Below, piece after piece: positions 1 to 8,240 of a stretch of 64,000 nt of DNA. A program made the position numbers and the translations under genes. The first letter of the stretch is position 1. Every line of letters starts with the position of its first letter. The stretch covers positions 124,001 through 188,000 of the forward strand of contig CAWBPN010000013.1 of assembly GCA_963790715.1 (NCBI GenBank), in the 5' to 3' direction. The notes under the pieces are model-generated. The model saw only the letters and a list, made by a program, of their open reading frames with translations, ran no database searches and was not told where the DNA came from. This DNA is from DCFW01 sp963790715. Its GTDB lineage: Bacteria; Bacteroidota; Bacteroidia; Bacteroidales; Bacteroidaceae.

Positions 1-118
1 TACGGTCGCTTGTGTTTAGTGTCTGCTCAACTTCTCCGAAGTCAAGTACACGGTCATGTACGGGACGGTATCCCGCTTCTTGTCTATGTATGGTTAGAAA
101 TGCTTTTGGATTTCCCAT
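1..118 (-). CDS. gltD: Glutamate synthase small subunit, N-terminal part (runs off window)
   Basis: Only the first 39 codons are inside the window, read from an ATG at 118 towards position 1. The visible protein begins MGNPKAFLTIHRQEAGYRPV and continues with VHDR and a DFGE stretch, the usual N-terminus of the NADPH-dependent glutamate synthase beta chain. This chain passes electrons from NADPH through FAD and Fe-S centres to the large subunit. The start lies 23 bases downstream of the gltB stop codon on the same strand, so the two are almost certainly co-transcribed. The cysteine clusters and FAD-binding domain lie outside the window and cannot be checked. Confidence 0.85.
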   Translation of the reverse strand, partial: MGNPKAFLTIHRQEAGYRPVHDRVLDFGEVEQTLNTSDR

Positions 119-141
119 GATTTTTAATTTTACGTAGTTGA

Positions 142-3100
142 TTAATAATCGCGTTGCATGCCGGCGATTTTTAGTTGAAGTTTCTTCATTTGCTCTTCTT
201 GCAGTACCTTTTTGTATTCTATTGGTACCACTTGTATGAATTCATCTGCATATTTGTTCCATTCGTCAAGCATCGTACGGGCTAGTTTACTGCCGGTGTA
301 CAAGTAGTGTTGGCGGATGAGTTCATGTAGTTCTTTGCGGTAATTGCTTTCTTCGATGAGTGAGAGTTCCACCATGTCCATGTTGCAAAAGAAGTCGAAG
401 TTGCCTTTAGGGTTCCAAACGTAAGCCACACCTCCGCTCATGCCGGCTGCAAAGTTACGCCCAGTGGGTCCCAGTACAACAACGCGTCCGCCTGTCATGT
501 ATTCGCAACAGTGGTCGCCTACGCCTTCAACAACGGTCGTGGCTCCTGAGTTACGTACTGCAAAACGTTCGCCAACGCGTCCGTTTATGTATACTTCGCC
601 TGCCGTGGCACCGTAAAGAATGGTGTTACCGGCAATAGTGTTATCTTCAGCTACATAATTGATGCGAACGGGGGGCATCACAGATATGCGTCCTCCGCTC
701 AGTCCTTTAGCCATGTAATCGTTGGCTTCGCCCTCCAGTTTGAAGAAAACGCCATGAGGCAGGAATGCTCCGAAACTTTGTCCGGCAGACCCTTTGAACT
801 TTATGTTCAGGGTATCGTCAGGCAGTCCGGCATCGCCGTATTTTGCAGCTATCTTACCGCTCAACATTGCGCCTACGCTACGATCTGTATTCTTTATTGT
901 GTATTCAAGCGATACTTCATTTTGATTATCAATTGCATCTTTGGCATCTTTGATAATGTCAAGGTCTTTTACAGTTGATATTCTATGGTCTTGTTCGGTG
1001 GTGTGATGTATGGCTGTCGTCTTTGCTCTTTCAGGCATTTTGATTAAATTGTCCAAGTTCACCAAATCGTGTTTGCGTATACCGTCGCTCGGTTTGCGAA
1101 CAAGCAAGTCGCTACGTCCAACGATGTCGTCCAATTTGGTGAATCCCAGTTCTGCCAGATATTCGCGTATTTCGGTTGCCATGAATGTGAAGTAGTTCAC
1201 CAGATATTCAGGCTTACCTTTGAATCTTTTTCTCAGTTCGTCATCTTGCGTAGCTACTCCCATTGGGCATGTATTCATGTGGCACTTACGCATCATAACG
1301 CATCCCAATACTATTAGCGAAGCTGTTCCGAATCCGAATTCTTCAGCTCCCAATAATGCAGCTATTATCACGTCCCTACCGGTTTTCAATCCTCCGTCGG
1401 TCTGCAGTGCTACTTGCCCGCGAAGACCGTTTATTACCAATGTTTGTTGGGTCTCGCTTAATCCAAGTTCCATCCATGTGCCGGCATATTTCATTGAGCT
1501 TGCCGGAGCTGCACCTGTGCCGCCGTCTGAACCTGAAATCAGAATCATGTCAGCTTTAGCCTTTGCCACACCTGCGGCAATAGTGCCTACACCGTCTTCA
1601 GCAACCAATTTTACGCTAATACGTGCTTTGGGGTTTACATTTTTAAGGTCGAAGATTAGTTGCGACAAGTCTTCTATTGAGTAGATGTCGTGATGAGGTG
1701 GAGGCGATATTAATGAAATTCCGGGAATACTGTGGCGTGTCTTGGCAATGATTTCATTTACCTTGTAACCCGGCAGTTGACCTCCTTCTCCGGGTTTTGC
1801 ACCTTGCGCAATCTTTATTTGTATTTCCGAAGCATTAGCCAGATATTCGGCTGTAACTCCGAAACGTCCGGATGCAACCTGCTTCACAGCTGAGTTAAGC
1901 GATACGCCGTTCACTTTGGCATGGAAGCGTTCCGAATCTTCACCTCCTTCACCTGTGTTGCTCATGGCTCCGATTTTGTTCATGGCTAATGCCAGAGCTT
2001 CGTGCGCTTCTTTACTTAACGCTCCGAAAGACATGGCGCTGGTGACGAAGTGCTTCATTATATTTTCGATAGGCTCAACTTTGTTGATGTCTATCGGTTT
2101 CTTTTTGAAATCTAAAAAGTCGCGTAAGAATGTCTTTTCAGGCTTATTGTCAACTAACGAAGTGAACTCTTTGAATTTCTTATAATTATTTGTATGGGTA
2201 GCTATTTGCAATGTGGCAATAGTTTCCGGATTCCAAGAGTGTTCTTCGCCTTTTTTGCGATATGAGTAGATTCCCTTATTTTCAAGTACGTCACTTTCCC
2301 CTTCTTCGGATAAAGCTTCATCATGGAAAGCGATGGCATCTTTGGCTATTTCTTCAAGTCCTATACCGTTGATAGGCGATTTCATGCCTCCGAAATATGT
2401 ATCGCTCAGTTCTTTGCTTATACCTACGGCTTCAAATATTTTTGCTCCGCGATATGAGCGTATGGTACTTATTCCCATTTTACTCATTATTTTCAGCAAT
2501 CCCTTAGATACGGCTTTGATATAGTTTTTTTCGGCTGTATGATAGTCGAGCTGAATTTCTTTTTTGTTCACCAGGTTGTCCATTATGGCAAAAGCCATAT
2601 ATGGGTTTATGGCACTTGCACCGAAGCCTAAAAGCAGGGCTGCATGCATCACTTCGCGAATTTCGCCCGACTCAACGATTAGGGCCGTTTGAACGCGTTT
2701 TCCTACCGATATTAAATGATGGTGTACTGCACTCACAGCCAACAACGATGGTATGGCAGCATGTTTGGCATCAACATTGCGGTCGGATAGAATGATGTAG
2801 TTTACACCTTCAGTTACTGAGTCTTCGGCTATTTTGCAAATGCGTTCAAGAGCTTCCTGTAATCCGGCTTTGCCTTTGGCAGCTTCGAACGTGATAGATA
2901 TTTTTTCCGTTTTGAATCCTTTATAGCGAATGTTGCAGAGTAAGTCCAACTGCGTGTTGCTCAAAATAGGATTGCTAAGTTTCACCATCTTACAATGGTT
3001 CTCGTCCGGAAGAAGAATGTTTGCACCGACGGCACCAATATATTCAACCAACGACATCACCATCACTTCACGTATGGGGTCGATAGGCGGGTTGGTTACT

Positions 3101-3696
3101 TGTGCGAATTGTTGGCGGAAATAATTGAACAGCAATTGTGGCTTATCAGATAATACAGCAAGCGGCGTATCGTTGCCCATGGAAGCCGTAGGCTCTTTGG
3201 AATCGGTGCACATAGGCATTATTATTCGGTAGACATCTTCCTTCGAATATCCGAAAGTATGCAACATTTTGCTGTAGTTGATAACTTCTTGTGTTATTAC
3301 GCGACCCGATTTCAGTTCATTAAGCTCAACGCGGTTGTTTGCCAACCATTGGCGATATGGGTGAGCTTCTGACAATTGCTTTTTCAGTTCGTAGTCGTAG
3401 TATACTTTGCCTTCTTTAGTATCGACCATTAATATCTTACCGGGTTGCAAGCGTCCTTTTTCCTTAATGTCTTGCGGTTCGATATTCATTACGCCGACTT
3501 CCGATGAAACTACCAGCATATTGTTGTTTGTGATAAGGTATCGTGCCGGACGCAATCCGTTGCGGTCAAGCATTCCGCCTGCGTATCTGCCGTCGCTGAA
3601 TAGCAATGCGGCAGGTCCGTCCCAAGGTTCCATCAATATTGAATGGTATTCGTAGAAATGCCTTAAGGTCTTCGCTGATCGGGTTCTTTTCATCAA
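142..3696 (-). CDS. gltB: Glutamate synthase large subunit, C-terminal part (after frameshift)
   Basis: This 1184-codon frame holds most of the glutamate synthase large subunit: the central domain, the FMN-binding synthase domain and the C-terminal beta-helix (GXGXG) domain. The cysteines C-V-M-M-R-K-C-H-M-N-T-C near residue 800 of this frame are the 3Fe-4S ligands, and the GEGGED and PGEGGQLPG stretches belong to the synthase domain. The first residues (MMKRTRSAKTLRHF) are not native: they are the wrong-frame reading of the end of the amidotransferase part. True homology starts at the YEYHSILMEPWDGPA motif. Removing one base from the AAA run at 3656-3658 joins this frame to the upstream one and restores a protein of about 1520 residues, the normal family length. 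Confidence 0.9.
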   Translation of the reverse strand: MMKRTRSAKTLRHFYEYHSILMEPWDGPAALLFSDGRYAGGMLDRNGLRPARYLITNNNMLVVSSEVGVMNIEPQDIKEKGRLQPGKILMVDTKEGKVYYDYELKKQLSEAHPYRQWLANNRVELNELKSGRVITQEVINYSKMLHTFGYSKEDVYRIIMPMCTDSKEPTASMGNDTPLAVLSDKPQLLFNYFRQQFAQVTNPPIDPIREVMVMSLVEYIGAVGANILLPDENHCKMVKLSNPILSNTQLDLLCNIRYKGFKTEKISITFEAAKGKAGLQEALERICKIAEDSVTEGVNYIILSDRNVDAKHAAIPSLLAVSAVHHHLISVGKRVQTALIVESGEIREVMHAALLLGFGASAINPYMAFAIMDNLVNKKEIQLDYHTAEKNYIKAVSKGLLKIMSKMGISTIRSYRGAKIFEAVGISKELSDTYFGGMKSPINGIGLEEIAKDAIAFHDEALSEEGESDVLENKGIYSYRKKGEEHSWNPETIATLQIATHTNNYKKFKEFTSLVDNKPEKTFLRDFLDFKKKPIDINKVEPIENIMKHFVTSAMSFGALSKEAHEALALAMNKIGAMSNTGEGGEDSERFHAKVNGVSLNSAVKQVASGRFGVTAEYLANASEIQIKIAQGAKPGEGGQLPGYKVNEIIAKTRHSIPGISLISPPPHHDIYSIEDLSQLIFDLKNVNPKARISVKLVAEDGVGTIAAGVAKAKADMILISGSDGGTGAAPASSMKYAGTWMELGLSETQQTLVINGLRGQVALQTDGGLKTGRDVIIAALLGAEEFGFGTASLIVLGCVMMRKCHMNTCPMGVATQDDELRKRFKGKPEYLVNYFTFMATEIREYLAELGFTKLDDIVGRSDLLVRKPSDGIRKHDLVNLDNLIKMPERAKTTAIHHTTEQDHRISTVKDLDIIKDAKDAIDNQNEVSLEYTIKNTDRSVGAMLSGKIAAKYGDAGLPDDTLNIKFKGSAGQSFGAFLPHGVFFKLEGEANDYMAKGLSGGRISVMPPVRINYVAEDNTIAGNTILYGATAGEVYINGRVGERFAVRNSGATTVVEGVGDHCCEYMTGGRVVVLGPTGRNFAAGMSGGVAYVWNPKGNFDFFCNMDMVELSLIEESNYRKELHELIRQHYLYTGSKLARTMLDEWNKYADEFIQVVPIEYKKVLQEEQMKKLQLKIAGMQRDY

Positions 3697-4720
3697 AAGA
3701 TTCAGGAACTAGCATTGCCATGGCGTGAGGCAGACTAACGCCGCTCATAACGAGAAATTCGAGCACATTGTCAAGTGATGCGCTGTCGCTCATGCCTTTT
3801 TCTATTATAGGGCTTATTTCTTTAACATGTCCAAGAGCCGGAGAATCGAGCACGCTTTCGCGGGCTTCCATCCATGCACGGTTTCCGCGAATGGTGTTTA
3901 TTTCGCCGTTGTGGCAAAGCAGGCGGAACGGTTGTGCCAAAGCCCATGTGGGGAAAGTGTTAGTGCTGAAGCGCGAATGCACAACAGCCAATCCGCTTGT
4001 GAAATAATTATTATTTAAGTCGGGATAATAATTCGGCAGTTGCAGCGATGACAACATACCTTTATATATAATATTCTTTGTAGACAAAGAACAAACATAA
4101 AAGTCACTTTTTGATTTGATGTTCGACGTTTTTACTTTATTTTCAACACGTTTTCGTATAAGGTAAAGTTTTCTGTCGGGACAATTTTCGTTTTCGTCGA
4201 AACCTGTAATGAATATTTGTTTGATGTCCGGTTCCACAGCTTTAGCTTCTTCGCCCACAACATCCGGATTGGTTGGAACATTGCGCAAGTGCATCAATGT
4301 CAAGCCTTCTTTTTCAATTTCGTCAATGAAGATACTTAAAATACTGTCTTGGTCATTTTTGTCTTTAGGTAAAAACACCAAACCAGTTCCATACTTACCT
4401 TTTTCAGGTACCGGAATGCCTTGAAGCAAAATGAATTCATGCGGTATTTGCACCATTATGCCTGCTCCGTCACCAGTTTTGTTGTCAGCTCCTTCGGCAC
4501 CGCGGTGACGTAAGTTAGCCAGTACTTTCAAAGCTTCTTCAACCAGTTCATGCGATTTTCCACCATTAATATTTACCACCATTCCCACACCGCATGCATC
4601 ATGTTCGTTGCTTGCGCTGTATAAGCCCGACTGTTCGGGCTGTCTCTGGTAAGGTAAAGCCTGTTGTTCGTTGTTAAAAAGTTCTTTTTCCATTTTCCTT
4701 ATTTTGACTTTATTGTACAT
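3566..4720 (-). CDS. gltB: Glutamate synthase large subunit, N-terminal glutaminase part (before frameshift)
   Basis: This frame encodes the class II glutamine amidotransferase domain and the start of the central domain of GltB. The nucleophile is the Cys in HDACGVGMV near residue 43; this Cys becomes N-terminal after processing in the family. LRHRGAEGAD and the CHNGEINTIRGN motif are further glutaminase signatures. Native sequence ends at about SEDLKAF; the following residues are out of frame. The first ATG is at 4720, but an in-frame ATG at 4693 (MEKELFNN) is also possible. A sigma-type -7 box (TATCTTTGC on the minus strand, 4750-4758) lies just upstream; no good -33 TTTG is visible. Confidence 0.9.
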   Translation of the reverse strand: MYNKVKIRKMEKELFNNEQQALPYQRQPEQSGLYSASNEHDACGVGMVVNINGGKSHELVEEALKVLANLRHRGAEGADNKTGDGAGIMVQIPHEFILLQGIPVPEKGKYGTGLVFLPKDKNDQDSILSIFIDEIEKEGLTLMHLRNVPTNPDVVGEEAKAVEPDIKQIFITGFDENENCPDRKLYLIRKRVENKVKTSNIKSKSDFYVCSLSTKNIIYKGMLSSLQLPNYYPDLNNNYFTSGLAVVHSRFSTNTFPTWALAQPFRLLCHNGEINTIRGNRAWMEARESVLDSPALGHVKEISPIIEKGMSDSASLDNVLEFLVMSGVSLPHAMAMLVPESFDEKNPISEDLKAFLRIPFNIDGTLGRTCRIAIQRRQIRRRNA

Positions 4721-5017
4721 TTAACTCGTAATAATCTATCACAGTGATGGCAAAGATAAAGAAAATAATTCCTTTTTGTATTCATTCCGTTTGTAATATG
4801 CAATGTATGGTATCTTTTTTAACTATATCTAACGTTATAGTATGCTATTTGAACAGAAAACTTCAATTTGAAACGTAAAGCTATAGTTTTGTTTTAAATC
4901 GTAATGTAAAACGGTAGAAATATATGTATACTAAAATTATGCAAGAAAAAATAAAAGTGAAAATTACAAATTACGATAGTTGAATGTTTGGTTGTAGGTG
5001 TTTTGTTTCTGTAGTCA
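4721..5017. other. Intergenic region upstream of gltB
   Basis: About 300 AT-rich bases between gltB and a decayed ATPase gene. Apart from the gltB -7 box at 4750-4758 I see no gene, RNA or strong hairpin here. Confidence 0.5.
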
Positions 5018-5379
5018 TCATTTTTGCGTGTTATGTGTGTATGATTCCTTTAGAAATCTCTTGATAAGGAAGGTAAGGAAATCCAGTTCGGAGAACGGCT
5101 CCAGTTTCTTGATGTGACAGTATAGATTTTCTATCATCCCGTCTGAATAGCCTTTTGCTCACAGAAACTCCTCGAAGTCCATGGAGTGCATCTCGAAATC
5201 CTTTTTATAACCTACACTGTTTGATTCAATTTGCTTGTAGTATATGCCCGTTAGAGAACCCGAGCTATCTATTCGGTTTTACCAAATTGCCGGGCACCTT
5301 TCACAATGAGCGGCTTCCTGTCGGGATCTGCTTTCCATATTTCAAGGAATGTATCTATCTTTCTTTTAAGTAGTTCCAT
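5018..5379 (-). pseudogene. Remnant of an AAA ATPase (AAA_14/DUF4143 type)
   Basis: Read on the minus strand from an ATG at 5379, the sequence starts MELLKRKIDTFLEIWKADPD and continues with RKPLIVKGARQFGKTE, the usual N-terminus and Walker A motif of the DUF4143-type ATPase family. It then hits a TAG. After a short divergent stretch it resumes in another frame with FEMHSMDFEEFL, a TGA where the family normally has Trp, AKGYSDGMIEN, and so on to a stop at 5018. Almost all of the roughly 400-residue protein is missing, including Walker B and DUF4143. The in-frame stops, frame change and deletion together show a dead gene, unlike the single-base homopolymer breaks elsewhere in the window. Confidence 0.75.
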
Positions 5380-5385
5380 TGGTCG

Positions 5386-5464
5386 TATCACATTTTTCCG
5401 CTATAAATGTATGTACTTTATCACATTTTTCCAAATGTTTTTAGCTGAAATATCACATTTTTCC
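5386..5464. repeat. Three direct copies of a 14-bp motif, TATCACATTTTTCC
   Basis: Identical copies lie at 5386-5399, 5419-5432 and 5451-5464, with start-to-start spacing of 33 and 32 bases, close to three helical turns. On the minus strand they read GGAAAAATGTGATA and sit directly upstream of the start of the decayed ATPase gene. They look like a leftover operator or leader array for that gene. Confidence 0.8.
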
Positions 5465-5589
5465 TGAAAATCACAAAAAATATCTTTTATTAATTCTTAA
5501 TTATAGATTTTAGTGTACAATTGTCTTTATCATTTAATGACTTTCAAAATTTTACTTTGAAAAATAATTAATTATCAAAATTTATTATA

Positions 5590-5598
5590 TACCTTTGC
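5590..5598 (+). promoter_or_regulatory. Putative -7 promoter box for the M42 peptidase operon
   Basis: TACCTTTGC matches the Bacteroidetes primary sigma -7 element TAnnTTTG plus C. It ends 21 bases before the ATG at 5620. No clear -33 TTTG is found at the usual 19-21 base spacing, so the promoter is only half supported. Confidence 0.45.
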
Positions 5599-5619
5599 GA
5601 AGGTACTTAAAAAATTGTT

Positions 5620-6648
5620 ATGGGCAATAATTTAAAAGAAATATTGTTTGAACTTTTGCAGATGAATTGTCCTTCTGGTAATGAAGAGGAGGTCGTTGAT
5701 TTATTTACTCGCTCTATATCATCTTATGTAGATGAGATAACAGAGGATGCAAATGGAAATAGTATTGCCCATAGAAAAGGAAATGGCAAGAGAATTGTCT
5801 TAATGGCTCATGCTGACGAAGTCGGATTATTAATTAGCCATATAGACAATAAGGGTTTTTTGTATTTTAAAGAGATAGGCGCAATTGATACGAATCTCTT
5901 ACCTGGACAAAGGGTGTCAATATCCGGTAAAAAAGGAGTTATTACTGGAATTATTGGGAAAAAGCCTATACATTTGCAAGATAAAACAGATGGAAGTAGA
6001 GATTTAATGCCGGAAGATCTTTGGATTGACATTGCAGCTAAAGACAAAACCGATGCAATGGCAAAAGTTCAACTTGGAGCTGTTGCATCATATATTTCAA
6101 AGCCATTTTTGATGTCAAATACAATAATTGATTCAAAATCACTGGATGATAGAATTGGTATAGCTATTATGATTGGAGTGGCTAAAAAATTAGAAAAGAA
6201 AAAGTCCGACTATGATATTTACTTTGTAGCCTCGACTCAAGAAGAATTGGGTGCCAGAGGAGCACAAACCGTAACAGAAGCAATAATGCCTGAAATAGGT
6301 ATTGCTATTGATGTAACGCATGCTACTGATTACCCGACTACTTCTCCCGTCAAAGATGGTGATATTAGTTTAGGCAAAGGAGTTGTCATTCCTTTAGGTC
6401 CTAATATGAACAAAGCTTTAGGTCAGTCTTTTATTGATATTGCTAATACAAAAAATGTTCAGTATCAGATAGAAGTCATAGCTAAACCTACAGGAACAGA
6501 TGCAAAAATGATACAAGTGGCAGGAAAAGGTGTTACTACTGGATTATTGTGCATACCTTGTAGATATATGCATACTCCTAATGAGATTGTGTCATTGACA
6601 GATGCTGATAATGCAATTACACTTCTGTCAGAATATTTACAGAATTGA
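5620..6648 (+). CDS. M42-family metallopeptidase (glutamyl aminopeptidase/FrvX-like)
   Basis: A 342-residue cytoplasmic zinc or cobalt aminopeptidase of the M42 family, full length. Visible metal-site and catalytic signatures in order are VLMAHADEVGLLI (metal His/Asp), DSKSLDDRIG (bridging Asp), STQEELGARGAQ (catalytic and metal Glu), AIDVTHATDYP and the late CRYMHTPNE (metal His). M42 enzymes trim short peptides from the N-terminus. It sits 14 bases upstream of a 44-codon peptide gene and then a radical SAM maturase, so it may process the modified peptide or remove its leader; this is inference from position. It could also be an unrelated housekeeping aminopeptidase that happens to lead the operon. 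ATG at 5620 is the only reasonable start. Confidence 0.88.
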   Translation: MGNNLKEILFELLQMNCPSGNEEEVVDLFTRSISSYVDEITEDANGNSIAHRKGNGKRIVLMAHADEVGLLISHIDNKGFLYFKEIGAIDTNLLPGQRVSISGKKGVITGIIGKKPIHLQDKTDGSRDLMPEDLWIDIAAKDKTDAMAKVQLGAVASYISKPFLMSNTIIDSKSLDDRIGIAIMIGVAKKLEKKKSDYDIYFVASTQEELGARGAQTVTEAIMPEIGIAIDVTHATDYPTTSPVKDGDISLGKGVVIPLGPNMNKALGQSFIDIANTKNVQYQIEVIAKPTGTDAKMIQVAGKGVTTGLLCIPCRYMHTPNEIVSLTDADNAITLLSEYLQN

Positions 6649-6662
6649 GATAAATAATATAT

Positions 6663-6797
6663 ATGTTTAATTTAAAATATTTCGAGATGAAAGAGGACTT
6701 TGAAATTTCTTTTAATTGGGAAGTAAAAACTGCAGCAGATACAGAACGCGTTGGTGCAATGTATTGTTTTAAGCGCTGTGATGTAAATGAAAATTAA
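6663..6797 (+). CDS. Candidate RiPP precursor peptide (44 residues)
   Basis: A short gene wedged between the M42 peptidase (14-base gap) and the radical SAM maturase. It starts MFNLKYFEMKEDFEISFNWE, continues VKTAADTERV and ends GAMYCFKRCDVNEN, with a second possible start at Met9 (6687). The N-terminal part is acidic/hydrophobic like a leader. The C-terminal third holds Tyr34, Cys35, Phe36, Lys37, Arg38 and Cys39 next to one another, and these are the only cysteines in the peptide. The position directly in front of a SPASM-type maturase with a PqqD-like recognition domain is the main support. I do not recognise the peptide family; ring type (thioether, cyclophane or none) cannot be told from sequence. 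Confidence 0.6.
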   Translation: MFNLKYFEMKEDFEISFNWEVKTAADTERVGAMYCFKRCDVNEN

Positions 6798-6840
6798 TTT
6801 TTGGATTAAAGATTTACATATAAATATTCCCTATTTGGAG

Positions 6841-6880
6841 TGTGTTCATAGATTGTAAAGTCTTAGAACACATTTTTTTT
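6841..6880 (+). terminator. Hairpin with T-tract between the peptide gene and the maturase
   Basis: TGTGTTC (6841-6847) pairs with GAACACA (6866-6872). The stem is extended by AGA/TCT inside, and a run of eight T residues follows. This is intrinsic-terminator-like and lies between the small peptide gene and the radical SAM gene. Partial termination here would give more peptide message than maturase message, as is common in RiPP operons. Confidence 0.6.
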
Positions 6881-6899
6881 AATTAATGTTTCTATTAGA

Positions 6900-8234
6900 A
6901 TGAAAAAAAATGGTTCTGTAAGTAGTCATGACAGATTTTATTTTGCCGGTGATATTGTTTATCGCCAGTGCAAAGAAGGTTGGTTAGCCGTTTCTGTAAA
7001 GTCGGCCAATTGGATTGTTATAAATAACTTTCAAAAAGAAATATTAGAACGATTCATTGCCGGTGATACTGTTGGTGATGTATACTCAATAATTACTAAC
7101 GAAGATAAAGTAGAACAATTTAAAAAATTATTAGCAGCAATTTTTGCACGACAATTTGCTAATACTGAAGAAAACATTAATCTTCAGTATTTAGAAGGAT
7201 TTAAAATGTTGAATTGTTATATTACAAATGCCTGCAATTTGAAATGTGAGCATTGTTTTATGCTTTCCGGTGAAAAATTAAAAAACGAACTCACTGCTAA
7301 TGAATGGAAATGTGTTCTGAAAGATTTTAAGACTGAAGGTGGCGAGACTGTCACATTTTCCGGTGGTGAACCATTAATGAATGTCAGTTTTGAAGATATT
7401 GTTAAATACGCCTCTACTATAGGACTTTCAGTAACGGTACTATCCAATGGTATACTATGGAATGATGATAAGATTACAAAATTAGCTCCTTATATTAATG
7501 AAATTCAAATAAGTATTGATGGCGTTGATGAGCAAACTAATGCTAAAGTTAGAGGTAGTGGACATTTTGACAAGATAGTTAACACTGTCATACAGTTTGC
7601 CAATTTGGGAGTTCGCACTTCTGTGGCAACAACTTTTACTTTTAAGAATCTTGAGAACAATATGGACGAACGATACAAACAGTTTGTTACGGATATCAAG
7701 AGTCAATGTAAGAACCCTGTATTTTTCAAATTAAGCAAAAAGATTCTCAAAGGAAGAGAAACAAACTATACCGATGCTGAAAATTTAGAATTTTTTCAAC
7801 GTATATTGAAAATAGAAGAGGGTTTGGATCCTTATGCTAAGTATAACAACTATATGGAGGGACATACGCCTAATCTGGTTGAAAAAAATTGTGGATTTGG
7901 AGGTATTTCCATTGGAGCAGATGGTGAAGTATACTATTGCAATCGCATTTCTGAAGTAGAGTCTTATGGTAATGTAAGGGATAATTCAATAAAATTATTC
8001 ATGGAAAAAGCCCGTAAGATTCATCTACAAACATCAGTCGATGTTTTAACGCCATGCAAAGATTGCCATTTACGATATATTTGTTGTGGTGGATGTAGAA
8101 TTGACGAATGTAATTTCCACGGAAAGTTGAAAGGATTTAATGGAGAGCTTTGTCAAATAAAATGTAATGAAGAAAGTATACGGCGTTTGGAAAGAAAAAT
8201 GATTGATAGTTTTTTGTTCTATTATAAATTTTGA
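6900..8234 (+). CDS. Radical SAM/SPASM peptide maturase with PqqD-like N-terminal domain
   Basis: A 444-residue protein with three parts. Residues about 10-90 resemble a PqqD-like RiPP recognition element (FAGDIVYRQ, a WLAVSV strand, then helices). The radical SAM core begins with NACNLKCEHC (Cys112, Cys116, Cys119 binding the SAM 4Fe-4S cluster) and has the SGGEP motif at 154-158. The C-terminal SPASM region carries Cys331, Cys347, Cys386, Cys389, Cys395, Cys396, Cys399, Cys404, Cys418 and Cys422, enough for two auxiliary Fe-S clusters. Such enzymes install thioether or C-C crosslinks in ribosomal peptides. The likely substrate is the 44-residue peptide upstream. The gene ends only 6 bases before the SNF2 helicase, implying joint transcription. 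A protein-modifying (anSME-like) role is a less likely alternative. Confidence 0.85.
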   Translation: MKKNGSVSSHDRFYFAGDIVYRQCKEGWLAVSVKSANWIVINNFQKEILERFIAGDTVGDVYSIITNEDKVEQFKKLLAAIFARQFANTEENINLQYLEGFKMLNCYITNACNLKCEHCFMLSGEKLKNELTANEWKCVLKDFKTEGGETVTFSGGEPLMNVSFEDIVKYASTIGLSVTVLSNGILWNDDKITKLAPYINEIQISIDGVDEQTNAKVRGSGHFDKIVNTVIQFANLGVRTSVATTFTFKNLENNMDERYKQFVTDIKSQCKNPVFFKLSKKILKGRETNYTDAENLEFFQRILKIEEGLDPYAKYNNYMEGHTPNLVEKNCGFGGISIGADGEVYYCNRISEVESYGNVRDNSIKLFMEKARKIHLQTSVDVLTPCKDCHLRYICCGGCRIDECNFHGKLKGFNGELCQIKCNEESIRRLERKMIDSFLFYYKF

Positions 8235-8240
8235 TGATTT

